Assembly: GCA_945643635.1 (NCBI GenBank)
Contig: CALZFC010000026.1
Coordinates: 652,501 to 716,500, forward strand
Length of the DNA: 64,000 nt
Source of the DNA: Allodiplogaster sudhausi
Lineage: Eukaryota > Nematoda > Chromadorea > Rhabditida > Diplogasteridae
Reading direction: 5' to 3'
The notes beneath the pieces are model-generated. The model did not search any database, was not told the DNA's origin, and worked only from the letters and a program-made list of their open reading frames with translations. Both the position numbers and the translations under genes were made by a program. The number at the start of each line of letters is the position of its first letter. Position 1 is the stretch's first letter. This document shows, piece after piece, positions 11,690 to 22,562 of the stretch.

Positions 11690-13260
11690 TTCTTATGAAA
11701 AGGAAGTCTTATTTTTAAAAGTGAGAGAGAAAAAAGCTTGCCTTCAAAGCCGCTGAGGAGTGCCTCCCGGTTGGTGTCATGTTGTTCGCCAGAATGAGAA
11801 GGTTGTTTGTTGATAACTAAGAACTATATCTCTCCCTTTCTCTTGATAAGTTGTTTTCTGTTATTTCTTTCCTGCCCTCGCATTTTACTCTCTCATCTCT
11901 GTTCTCTCACTCTCTCGTTGGCGTGAGATTACACACTGATCACGGCAGCTGATTGTTGTTTTGCTTCGATGCAACCAATTTGAATGCGAGCAACGAATGT
12001 GTTCTTTAAGATTCACCTGATGTTAATAGACGTCACAAGGCCTGTCAATAATGAAGAAAAGTGTTCAAACATAACGTGATCTTTTGATCAGATGCAGGCA
12101 ATCCAGCTAATGGTTGGATGGAAAAGTTTGCTTCAGGAATCGTTTACTTTCGGTCTACTTTATGGCGAAGACTTTAATGCTCACGCGACAGTACGGCACA
12201 CAAGTTCAATGAATTTCATTTGATTGACTATTTGTTTTCGTTGGCTTACCATCTCTAAAAGGCCTGTTGAAGTACATATGCGAGTAACGTCGTGTAGCTG
12301 AAATGAATCACTCTTATCAGCAGAGGTACAGGTTGCAATCAACCTCATTCTCTGTATGCATGTAAGCGGTTAATGTTTTGTTATATGTTATAAAGAATTA
12401 TGTTATTAATGAAACAAATTTAAAGGATAGCGTTTAATCGTACAGAAAGTGTTAAGATACAGTTAGATTATCTCTCTTCTCAAGAACAACGCGCCGTTAC
12501 GAGATCGAATTAATCCTCTAGAGCAAGACGACCGTTATGGGCATCTCCGTCTTCCCTCAAGCGCGTTCTCTCAACGAGAGCCCAGTCATTCCACCGCCTT
12601 CTCATCCCTGATGGAGAGTGTTTAAAACAAATTTTACACATTTAATTGTTGCGACAGAAAATATAAGCGAAAATATTCTTTTCACCGCTCTTCGTTTATC
12701 GCCCGACGTGAATCAATAATGCAATCGTAGTCGTGAATCGAGGTATAAGAGGGATCAGTGTCTTAGGGGAAAATGGGTGAAAGGAAAGGAAGATGAAATG
12801 CACGCGTAGCATGTGCTTGTTCGGAAAATTAACAAGATTAAGCTGGCAGAAAAATAAATTGGAAATATGAGAGCAAGAGTGTGGTGAAACATCTTTCCAA
12901 TGATACAAGTGCCTCACAATGAAAAGCTCAATGTCAGAATTATGGAGTGCACCTGATCAAACAAATTGACGGCGGTCACCACCTATATTTGTGATCGACG
13001 AAAATATTCAGGCTTATCTGGAGACGACGACAATAGAGCGTTCGTGCAGATTAAACAGAATTTTTTAATTCTAAAGGAGAGGTTTCGAAACTGATGCACA
13101 GGAACAAATTTCACCGCCTCTTTTTTCTTCTCTCTTGTTTCACTTATGACTGGCAAACATGGTTCTGTCTAATGTGGAACATCAAATGGAGGGTGAAGTC
13201 CGAAATCAATAATGAAGAAAACGGGGATGTCATAGATCTATTTGAACAGATTTGGTGTGG
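11690..13260. other. Intergenic between two divergent genes
   Basis: Upstream region of both the LEA-like gene (minus) and the astacin gene (plus). CT-rich near 11830-11925; otherwise no supported gene in 1.5 kb. Confidence 0.4.
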
Positions 13261-13264
13261 GAGC

Positions 13265-13272
13265 TATAAAAG
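13265..13272 (+). promoter_or_regulatory. TATA box of the astacin gene
   Basis: TATAAAAG in a GAGCTATAAAAGAGCGGGAG context, 136 bp upstream of the astacin start codon. A strong TATA motif fits a highly or tissue-specifically expressed secreted protease. Confidence 0.55.
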
Positions 13273-13407
13273 AGCGGGAGGCTGATGGAGCGGCACTCTC
13301 GACGTGAGCAACGAACGCCTTGTCGGCGGACTGGAAGCTCATGTCAGTTGAAGCTCTTTCTAGGAATTATCTTTATTTGCTGCTTGTCAATAATGCCATA
13401 ATTTAGC

Positions 13408-16052
13408 ATGGCGAACCTTGTCGTACTCCTTCTCCTCGCTGCTACGGCCTCGGCTGGAATTATTGGCTCACGACAGGAATTCGAAGCTGTTAGCTACTAC
13501 ACTGTTTAGAGAGAAATTTTTGTCCCCAAAATAAATTTGCTTGATTATTCGACTGCTAACATGATTGCTCACTGATTGCATTATTATTCCACTTTTTATC
13601 TTGGCACAGGAAATCTCAGCAAAGCTTGACCTCGTTGAATTTCATCGCGAGATGGCTTCACTCAACGAGGAAGTCGCTGCGGAGGCCGCTCAGAACAACG
13701 CGGATATCGAAGAACAACTCAAGGTTTCCTCTATTAAGAACGTTTTCCCAATAGATACTCTGTCGTAGAAAGTCGGCCCGATTCCGCTTGCCGCGGCAAA
13801 AGCAGCCAAGGATGACGAGGATGTGAATGACGAGATTTCGGATGATCTCTTCCAGGGCGACATCGTTCTCACCAAGTTTGCTTTATTTTTTTAAAATTTA
13901 TTTCATGCTGTTCTTATGTGGAACAACAAGACAGCAACAATAACAAAATATGGATTTTTGTATTAAGCGCGCAGCTCGACGCCATCTCTGGCTCGCGCAA
14001 GAAACGACAGGCGTACACTCCACCCAACTTCCCCGCTACTCAATGGCCGACCAATCGGCCTATCCCATACGAGTTTGACGGACGCGTCGGTACGTGCTCT
14101 GAAATGACAATTTTTATTATTATTTCATATTATGAACCAATAAGATAACTATGGTTCAAGTATATGTTTCGATGCCATTTTCGCTTCTAGCCGAGGATGT
14201 CCGTAACATCTTCCGAGCTGCTGCCAAGTTCTGGACAGACAACTCGTGCCTGAGCTTCCAAGAGAATGCAGCTGGAAAGGAGCGGTTGGTTGATGATATT
14301 TTATGTTCAGAATTAATTTTAAATATATTTCATAATATCTATTTGACTGTGTTCATTCAGTATCCGCGTTATCAACGGCGGCGGCTGCTTCTCGGCCATT
14401 GGCATGAGTGGCGGAGTGCAGGAACTTTCTCTTCAGGCAGGCGGATGCAACCGGGTCAGCCCTTCTGCTTCCCAAGTCCACAGAACTTAGAACGACAGGG
14501 TTTTTGCATAGAATTGCAACCCTTGTTTCTCTTAAAGGCATCAATATTTGTTCTGCTAGTGCTAGGCTTCCAGATTATCTTAAGTGGAGTTCTAGTTTTC
14601 AACAATCTCGTTTAGTTCTCGACTGCTGCGCACGAGCTGGAGCACGCGATTGGCGTCTACCACGAGCAGTCTCGCTTCGATCGCGACCAGTATGTCGAGC
14701 TCAACACCGCAAACATCATCGTGGGTCTTTGTTTTGAATAAGTAATTAAAAAGTCTTCTTAAGTAAATTAAAATTCGCTTTCAGAAGGAGAAGCTGTACA
14801 ACTTTAACAAGGAGAATAACACCTTTACGAAGAACTATGACGTGCCCTACGAGTTTGGCAGCAACATGCACTATGCCCAGAATGAGTGTGTTTCTATTCA
14901 ATAACTTCGATACCTTAAGAAATACTTCGCCGCTTCACACTGAATGTTCAGCTTCTACCGTGACTGGACCAAGCCGACGCTGGTTGCGAAGAGGGGCTAC
15001 GAGGAGTACCAGCACTCGATGCGCGGCCACTCGCCCTCCTTCCTCGATGTCCTGCTCGTCAACCGATTCTACAAATGCACTGGTCGGAAATTATTTATTA
15101 TTTTTTATTATATTCTATATGATGTTTAGATTCTCTTTTTTCCTTAAATGTAAAACTTTGTGAAAAGTGCAAATTTCTTTTAAAATGAAAAAAATATGTC
15201 TGAATTGGCATGTTGTTAGACAAGTGTGGCAACTCCAACCGATGCCGCAACTATGGCTACCCGCACCCGCGCGACTGCAACAAGTGCGTCTGCCCAGAGG
15301 GATGGGGCGGTGCAGACTGTTCGGCTGATGTCAGCAGCTACAGCAGCTACATCTTTTGTTATATAATGGACAGAAAGTAACGCCAAACGGCTTCTAATGA
15401 CATAAATAACAGTCTCATGGTCAGCTCAAATAGGTTACATGAATGCATTGCTTTCAGCCGGCTGGTGCTCAAGTCGTGACAGCTACACGCATTCCTCAGG
15501 TGGCTCGCATCGAGGTGGGCAAGTACGGAGAGACGAAGATTGTCCACGACAACAAGTTCCTCATCATCAAGGCACGTGATCAACCATTTATTACTGTCTT
15601 CACCAGTGTTTTGATTTTAAAAGGCTATTATATTTCAGGCGCAGCTTGGTCAGAAGATTCTCCTCACTGTGAAGACGCTGAACGCGCAAATCCAAGGCGA
15701 GGGATGCTTCAGCAATGGCCTCGAAATCAAGAACAAGGCTGATCTCCGGGCGCGAGGATTGAGGTGGGCGTGGCTTGGCAGTGTGCCAGCAAAACACCAA
15801 TTGGAAGCTCATCAGATTCTGCGGCTACGAGGCGCCAAAGCAGACCATCGAGTCGACTGCTGGCCGAGTCGCCATTCTCATCTACGCCAACTCTTACACC
15901 ACTTCCACCGACATTGAATATCGTCGTGGGTCTATTGGACTATCTTGTAGTCGTTTTGCCTTCATTTTCCGTCTTTTTCTTTCCTTATTTAACAGGATGT
16001 CCTTTATTTTTGACATTTCTCTTTGAAAGTTTGGCTATTTTCAGTGGCTTGA
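13408..16052 (+). CDS. Astacin family zinc metalloprotease (NAS-type) with EGF-like and CUB domains
   Basis: Secreted zinc endopeptidase. Exons: 13408-13488 (signal peptide MANLVVLLLLAATASA), 13610-13723, 13769-13875, 13968-14089, 14191-14284, 14361-14454, 14616-14720, 14785-14885, 14952-15082, 15220-15329, 15458-15571, 15639-15925 and a short last exon 16045-16052. The propeptide ends at a furin-like SRKKRQ site. The catalytic signature HELEHAIGVYHE (HExxHxxGxxH) sits at 14637-14672, and the Met-turn region reads near SMRGHSPSF with a Tyr in NRFYKC. An EGF-like module follows (CGNSNRC to CPEGWGGADC), then a CUB-like domain (GEGCFSNGLEIKNKADL and onward). Two oddities: the donor at 15572 appears to be GC rather than GT, and a one-base frame change is needed at about 15745-15775 inside the CUB exon. 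Family assignment is firm; intactness of the C-terminus is not. Confidence 0.9.
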
Positions 16053-16059
16053 GAAATGA

Positions 16060-16690
16060 AGACGTGGAGATAAAGCAGTTCATTCCATAAAATGTACTCA
16101 TTGATCACTAACAGAAAAATCAATACGCAGTTAATTTGTGCCACGATTTAGCAAGAAAGCAAATTAATAGCAATTACAAAGACAAATGCTAGAAAGACAT
16201 AAGATGCACTATTGCTCGAACAGAGGATTATAGCAGAGTCACATGCATTCACAGCCCATTCTTAACTCTCATTTTCAAATAGATCTTATTAATAGTAGCT
16301 TTCATTTGTCATTTGGTTATGGGAATCAAATTTAAATTGTTATGAATCCTCCACCTCTGATGCTCAAAAATGAACAGACGCTATGCTTTCTTGTAGTCCG
16401 GGTCGGGCTGTTCTCTGTGTCTCTCTATCCCTCTCAAACATTTTCCTCTCCCTCTCTTTATCTGTCTCTCTCTCTATCTCATAATATCCGTGTGCCCTCA
16501 TCTCGCTTGACAACTCACCCGGCTCTCGCCTGACCTATCATACGCAAACCAATTCTCTTGGAATCTTGAGAGACGCAAATTTATTGTTGTTATGCTTGCC
16601 TTATTTCTGCCATTCACTGTGTCCCATTAGCGTGTACTGATATATGCTACAGGCGAACTTGTTTCCTGGGAGACCTGTTTAGGATAGTTG
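16060..16690. other. Intergenic; 5' flank of the first RING-CH copy
   Basis: Contains a CT-rich run at about 16420-16485, a feature seen at the same place in front of most other copies of the array. Confidence 0.4.
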
Positions 16691-16697
16691 CAGGAGC

Positions 16698-17372
16698 ATG
16701 CCTAACAACTCTGGAAACAACTCAACGGGTGCCTTGTCGGTTCTGCTTTGAGACGTCTCCAGCGAAGCAGCTCTTGCGCGGTGTCTGCAAGTGCACGGGC
16801 AGCATTGGCTCCGTTCACGCTTTCTGCCTCAAAAGATCCATCGAGAGTAGCAAGAGCATGGTTCGCTTTTTCCGCCTCGTCTCTTCTAAGGGGCTATTCA
16901 ATGGCCCTTTAAAGGAATGATTTCTGTTAGAAGATGCTCCGCTCTACAATCTCCTTGTTGACCTGCCAGGTGTGCCACTCTCGCTATCCCGGCCGGCATG
17001 AAAATGTAGGCTATTGCCGCATCGCTCTTATGCTCATCTTCCTGTTCGCTGTATCCGGCGCCATGTTTTACAACCTTTTACAAAGGAATAAAGCTCAAGG
17101 CACATCGAGCAAGGAGGCTGATGACGAGAAACCGCTGAGTTCGCAACTTTTGTTTATTCATTGCTAAAGAAGAAGCGAATCAGAAAATCTTCACGGAGGA
17201 TTATTGTCATTCATCGATGGCGAAAAGTGTCAATCATCAATTTCAGGCGGTGTTAGGCTCATCATACTAGCCATCTGGTCTCACTTCTTTACAAGATACT
17301 TATTGGACGAGCTGGTTTGTTAATTTTTTTATGTTTCTATTCTTCTTTTTTTCTAAATACTGAATTCAAAGC

Positions 17373-17409
<37 letters not shown>

Positions 17410-17814
17410 TTTAATTATTACTAAGCATATTTGAAATTACATCATGGAGCCCAGTAGAAAAGTTTTTTTCTATCCAAACGTGACTAAATGCTAGTATTTC
17501 AGTATGCCATTATTCGCTGGGAAATCTCGCCGAAAGAGCAGGACGTCGACTGGCTGCTGGCCATGGCACGTGAGCAGAATGGAGAGGATGAGGAGAGCGG
17601 CGTTGACGAGGAAGACAATGAAAGAGACAATGACAGAGAAGAAGATAGAGGTCTTCTCATGATGCCTCCTCTGATCGCCTGCTTCATTTACCTTTGGGTT
17701 CTCTACTGGTGTTCCGATCCCACACCTGTAGCAGTGATCGTCCTCCACTCTGATGTGTGCTATCCTGTTTCGATCAGAGACATCATCCAGAATTCATCTG
17801 TTTGTCCTGTCTAG
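16698..17814 (+). pseudogene. RING-CH (MARCH-type) E3 ligase, array copy 1, start disrupted
   Basis: Exons: 16698-16860, 16931-17138, 17247-17314 and 17503-17814. The RING-CH begins CRFC, CKC, H and CL in exon 1 and ends TCQVC in exon 2, followed by a membrane segment (IALMLIFLFAVSGAMFY). Exon 4 has the acidic stretch and the second membrane segment (LLMMPPLIACFIYLWVLYW). Compared with copy 6, 14 nt are missing between the ATG at 16698 and the first zinc cysteine, so that ATG is out of frame with the RING and no other in-frame ATG is near. Exon 2 also begins further upstream than in the sisters, lengthening the C-to-C spacing. Everything downstream is open, so this could still be expressed from a non-AUG or unseen upstream exon. 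A probable trans-splice acceptor (TTGCAG) precedes the ATG. Confidence 0.7.
17377..17405. repeat. (TA)n microsatellite
   Basis: Run of TA dinucleotides in intron 3 of array copy 1. A shorter TA run sits at the equivalent place in copy 2 (19500-19515). Confidence 0.8.
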
Positions 17815-17819
17815 ATTCC

Positions 17820-18745
17820 GATACAATATAACTATATAATATGGTTTCCTTCAATAAAGTTATAAAGCTACCTCAATATTTTTTTGTAAGTGAGAATTAG
17901 TTATCTTCATACATATGCTCAATGTTGGTAACAAGCTTACGAACTTATACGTGTCATAAGCCGGTTTGAAATTTGATTGAGATTGTGTTGAGGAGAAGAT
18001 AAATTTTTAATATTTTTTATATGACAACTGTAACCTGAATGTTTACATGGTAATGTTTAAATGACACGAGAAGAAGTATTTGCTTGCGAGACAACGAAAA
18101 CTTCGTGATTGTTGAATTATCAGTCCAATAGAATGTGTATCAACACCATTACGGATCGATAATATAGACTATGACTTCTTCGTAGATTTATCAATAGAAC
18201 ATAATAAGCACAGCAGCGAGAGTACTTTTAGTATATAGAACTAGTACTCGTCATAGATCAACTTTAGGTTATCTATCGTGGGGAAGGCAACTATTGAAAG
18301 CCGCAGAGAGTGGAGGATGTAACTAGATAAGAAAGAAGAAAAGAAAGATAGGAAAACAATAGAAAAGCCCAAGCCGAAACCCAAATAGCTGCTGCCAACC
18401 AGAAAACATCCCGAACTCCGCACTTTCTACCCGTGAATAAACATATTCTTTCCGGTATTCCTGTGCCTCGTTGTTCCCTCATCGCATCTACTCACCACAA
18501 GCTGCTCGTATGTACATATATCTGCAGCTGGTTCCATTCCTTGTACGGATCGAGGAGTGAGGATTAGGAAGAAGAATAAGGAAAGGCGAGAGTGCAGGGA
18601 GTTGCGCTTTGAAATTTATTAATTACTCACCTTAGTTCTGCCATTATTTTTTCTTACAATTAATTATCTGATTGAGTCCCATACGCTCGTGCTGGTATAT
18701 GCTGCAAGATAATTTGTATTTGCTGGGTGACTTGCTGAATTGAAG
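17820..18745. other. 3' flank of copy 1 and 5' flank of copy 2
   Basis: AATAAA near 17853 follows the copy 1 stop. The flank 17880-18010 (TGTAAGTGAGAATTAGTT to TTGAGATTGTGTTGAGGAG) recurs after copies 5 and 6 and after the HYOU1 gene. Confidence 0.5.
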
Positions 18746-18749
18746 GGGT

Positions 18750-19967
18750 ATGTCTAAAGACTCTGACAACTAATCATCTGTCGGTGAACCGGTGCTCTGC
18801 TGGGTCTGCTATGAGACGTCTCCAGAGAAGCAACTCGTACGCGGCGTCTGCAAGTGCGCCGGCAGCATCGGCTCCGTCCACGCTTTCTGTCTCCACAAAT
18901 CCATCGAGTGCAGCAAGAGCATGGTTCGCTTTTTTCCATCTCTTCTCTTCAAGGAGGCTTTTCACGAATCTTTTAATCAAACTTTTACTTCATAGTTATT
19001 AGCTGTTTGAAGAGAATTGTCATTTGCGCTGCGCTACAATATGCTCTCCATTACCTTGCAGATCTGCAAGGTGTGCCAGTCTCGCAATCCCAGCCATCCT
19101 GAGACCTATTGGGACTTCGCTGTTGAGGTGGTCTTCTTGCCTGCAATAAGTGGCGCCATGTGGTGCCACATTTTGGAAAGGAGGGCAGCTCAAGGCGCTT
19201 CGAGCGATGAAGCTGACGAGAAAGTGACGAGTTCGCATTTTTTTTTATTAGTGCCCACCAGCCAGAGTAGAAGAGAAGAGATCTTTACGGAGAATATTTG
19301 GCATTCATTAATGAAAAACAAAAGGTGCGCCATCTGTTTCACGAGATCAGTTTCGTCATGAGGATATTCACGGGAAGAATGTTATATCTGCAACTGGTTT
19401 GCCAATTTAAAAAAAAAATTTCTAACTAAGAATCACTGAATTCTAGTCGAATTATATACATCTGCTTGTTTATCCGTTCTTTGTATTTTTTAAAATTAAA
19501 TATATATATATATATTTAAAAGTACATCATGGATCCCTTCCGCAAAAATTTTACTAAACAAATGTAACCATTTACGTACGTATGCAATTGCTTAGAAATC
19601 CATTGTTTGCGGGGAAACATCGCCGCTAGAGTTGGACATCGACCGGCTGCTGGCCATGGCAATGGAGAGGATGAGGAGAGCGTCGAGGACGAAGAAGACA
19701 ACGAGAGAAACAATGACTGAGAAGAATCAGCGGAGGCGGAGGAGGAGGAGGAGGAGGCGGTGGAGGAGGCGGATACGCCGCAACGCATGTTGGCATAGTC
19801 ATGATGCATCCTCTGTTTGTCTGCTTCTCCGATCTCTGCCTGCTCTACTTCTTTCCCTTGACTTCACCTGGAAGCAGTGGACGTCGTCCAGTCTGATGTG
19901 TCTCTATCATTGACATCTTCAATCAATCAGAATCCATCTCTTCAGCAATTGACTTGCCCTCTGTAAT
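18750..19967 (+). pseudogene. RING-CH E3 ligase, array copy 2, pseudogene
   Basis: Exon 1 (18750-18923) has a TAA at codon 8 (18771-18773), where the sisters have an acidic codon. The RING-CH behind it is complete (CWVC, CKC, H, C, then ICKVC in exon 2 at 19062-19230), as is the first membrane segment. The exon 3 acceptor is lost: CTGTTTCACGAG replaces CTGTTTCAGGCGAG near 19339. Exon 4 (from 19596) loses about 11 nt after GCCATGGCA, which throws the acidic region out of frame into a GGAGGA-rich run. Several independent lesions make this a pseudogene. Confidence 0.8.
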
Positions 19968-20087
19968 CAACAGCATAAGGACAATGTTTAGAGTGCCTTT
20001 GTGCAATCGGGTCCTCTTACATATAACAGCCTGATATTGCTTAGTGTTTGTGCTTATGAAGTTTGTGTTTATGAAGTACTTGTTGAT

Positions 20088-20524
20088 TCAAGAACCAGGG
20101 GTGGCCGGCCCCGGCCCCGGCCCGGGCCCCGGCCCCCGGCCCCGGCCCCCCGGGCCGGGGCCGGGGCCGACCTCGGGGGCCGGGGCCGACCCAGAGGGCC
20201 GGGGGCCGTGGATAATTTAATGAAGTTCACCCCCCAGTTGAACAACATGAGCCAATTTATGATGAAAACTGCCCCGATTTATTTCGTATACGCTTCAGAT
20301 GTACGAATTTTCTCAATTTTGAATGAATTTTTGCTCCGACGCAGAAATGTTTTAGAAAAATTTTAAGATTTGAGGCCGGGGTCTCCTTTGGGGCCGACCC
20401 CGGGGGTCGGGGCCGGGGCGGGGCCGACCTCGGGGGCCGGGGCCGACCATGGGGGCCGGGACCTATCCTGGGGGCCAGGGCCGGGGCCGGATATTTTCGG
20501 CCCCCGGCCACCCCTGTCAAGAAC
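20088..20524. mobile_element. GGCC-rich element with hAT-like termini and 8-bp target duplication
   Basis: The element spans 20096-20516. Its termini are 13-bp perfect inverted repeats, CAGGGGTGGCCGG on the left and the complement on the right. It is flanked by the direct 8-bp repeat TCAAGAAC (20088-20095 and 20517-20524). CAGGG-type ends plus an 8-bp duplication are the hallmark of hAT superfamily transposition. The interior has two blocks of GGCCCCGGCC-type sequence around an AT-rich core of about 150 bp; no transposase. It inserted in the 3' flank of array copy 2. Confidence 0.8.
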
Positions 20525-20925
20525 CTTCCTTAACATTTCCCATGGGAAATTAGCAATTTGGAAGAAATTAGAGCAAAAAACACATGCAGGATAGAAACAT
20601 TGATTTGTGCCACGTTTTAGCAAACTTTAGCAAATTCAAACCAAAAGCAAAAATAGTGGCTAATATTTGAAAGATTCGAGAAGTATAATTGATCGGACTA
20701 ACGATGAAAGAAGAGCCACATGCATTTATGCCTTCCAATACCCTTCTCACCTCTGATTCACATTTCATCTTATTATTTCTCTCTTTCTCGCTCCATCTCT
20801 CCATCTTGCTCTCTCATAACAAACATTTACCTGCCTCTCGTCTGACCACACAACCATTCTCATTGTATTCTATGAAAATATGAAATTTTTAAAATTTAAC
20901 TTTTTAGTGACTCGCTGAGTTACAG
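20525..20925. other. 5' flank of array copy 3
   Basis: Contains a short CT-rich run near 20775-20815. No gene. Confidence 0.4.
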
Positions 20926-21177
20926 GGGTATGTCTAACAACAATTGCTCATTCGACGGTGAAGCGGTGCACTGCTGGGTCTGATATGACACGTTGCCAGA
21001 GAAGAAACAGCTCGTGCGCGGTGTCTGCAGATGCACGGGCAGCCTTGGCTCCGTACACACTTTCTGCCTCAGAAGATCCATCGTGTACAGCAAGAGAATG
21101 GTCCGCTCTCTTTTCTATCTTTTCTCTTCAAAGGCGCTGTTCATGAATCTTGAAATCAGAGGTTACACACAGAAAAC

Positions 21178-21262
21178 AATTTTGTAGTTTTGGCCGCGAG
21201 CCGAAAAACGCCCAGGGCATTTTGTAGTATTGGCGTTTTCGGCGCTCACCAAACTACAAAAT
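21178..21262. repeat. Small palindromic (MITE-like) element
   Basis: ATTTTGTAGTTT at the left pairs with AAACTACAAAAT at the right, and an inner arm CCGAAAAACGCC pairs with GGCGTTTTCGG. The roughly 85 bp fold into one hairpin. It lies where exons 2-3 of copy 3 should be. No target duplication was identified. Confidence 0.6.
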
Positions 21263-21488
21263 GGGGTACCGCGGACATTTTTTAGTTTGCGCACGTGGTA
21301 AGATTGGGACGTGAGCTGATGGTTTGCTGATGTTTTTTCTCTTATCAAATTACAGAATTCAAAGCGAATTATTATACATACTTTTATATCTGCTTTTATT
21401 GATTTTATTACGACATATATTTCAAAGTACATCCGACAAAAGTGTACTGAACAAATGTAAATATGTATGAACATATGATAGTGGCTGC

Positions 21489-21548
21489 TCAGGTTGACAT
21501 TGTTCGCCCCAAGTTGACATTGCTCGCCTCAGGTTGACATTGCTCTCT
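21489..21548 (+). repeat. Three 20-bp tandem units at a splice acceptor
   Basis: The phrase TCAGGTTGACATTG(T/C)TCGCC occurs three times in a row with the GTTGACAT core at 21493, 21513 and 21533. The sister copies have it once, as the last-intron acceptor and first codons of the last exon. So the acceptor region itself was triplicated in copy 3. Confidence 0.8.
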
Positions 21549-21869
21549 TGGAAGCCGCGCCGAGAGAGCTGGACGTCGACCGGCTGGTAGCCATGGCACG
21601 TGAACAGAATGGTGAGGATGACGAGATCGTCGAGGACGAGGAGGAAAAGAACGAGGGAGACGATGACAAAGAAGAAGGCAAAGAACTACTCATGCTGGTT
21701 CCTGTGCTCATATGCTTCTTATATCCCTGCCTTCTCTTCTTCTTCCCCTTTCCCACTCCTGAAGCAGTGGACGCCCTCCAGTCTGATGTATGCTATCCAG
21801 TATCGATCTTCACTCATTCAATCATCCAGAATCGAGCGCCCCAGAATTTGATCTGTCTTCCGTAATTAG

Positions 21870-22545
21870 CAGCATACGGCTATTGTTTCTTTCTGCAACT
21901 TTTTTTTATTCTTTTTATCGTTTTATGGTGGCATTGCTTATTGTTTGTGCTTGTGAAGTGCCATAAACGTGTGCCTGTTGATGCAACTACATTCCTTAAT
22001 ATTTAAAGTGGGAAACTAGCACTTTGGAATTATGTAAGTAGAGGAAATAAAACATGTGTTTTTTTTTACAATTGCAAGAGCTTATGTTAAAAACTCACGA
22101 GAAGTAGCAATGGACAATAGCTACTTACCAATCCCATTCGCACCTCTCATTCTTATCGCACCTAATTTTGTTTACTAACATTTGTCATGTTGTATTTGGC
22201 ATAAAATTTAAATTGTTGAACTTCTGATTCTCGGAAGTCCACCGATGCGATGGATTCTTAATGATTCCTCGAGATCAGAGCTTCTCTCTCTCTCACTCTC
22301 TCTCTCTCTATTCCTTTCTCTCTCTCGCACACATCTCTCTGCCCGTTTCTCCCTTGACCGCTCACACCCTACCACCAAACCACTCACACGCACACCCTTT
22401 CTCTCCTGATCTGAAGAGACGGCAACGATTACGCACTAACCAAAAAAAATTTTAAAAGCTTACCTCATAAATTATCTTTATTATTTGATGCCTACGTTCT
22501 GACGTAAAATGTGAACGCGAATTTGTTTATTAGCTGACCTGCTGA
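21870..22545. other. Flank between copies 3 and 4
   Basis: Duplicated as 23760-24445. Contains a CT-rich run at about 22275-22330. No gene. Confidence 0.5.
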
Positions 22546-22562
22546 CAATGAGTTTCAGGCGC

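Larger units (their letters stand above)
20930..21864 (+). pseudogene. RING-CH E3 ligase, array copy 3, pseudogene lacking exons 2 and 3
   Basis: The first exon starts at 20930. The second zinc-binding cysteine codon is mutated to TGA (20981-20983: TGG GTC TGA where sisters have TGG GTC TGC). The rest of the half-RING is recognisable (CRC, H, C). Exons 2 and 3, which carry the last zinc pair, the first membrane segment and a linker, are absent; a small palindromic element (21178-21262) lies in their place. The final exon (about 21529-21864) is preserved and nearly identical to the last exon of copy 4. Clearly non-functional as a RING protein. Confidence 0.85.

Noticed and set aside
20001..20623. 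Gly/Pro/Ala/Arg-rich frames over the GGCC element
   Set aside because: They follow the repeat, occur on both strands, and end at the element borders; the same holds at 2850-3447 and 35845-36069.
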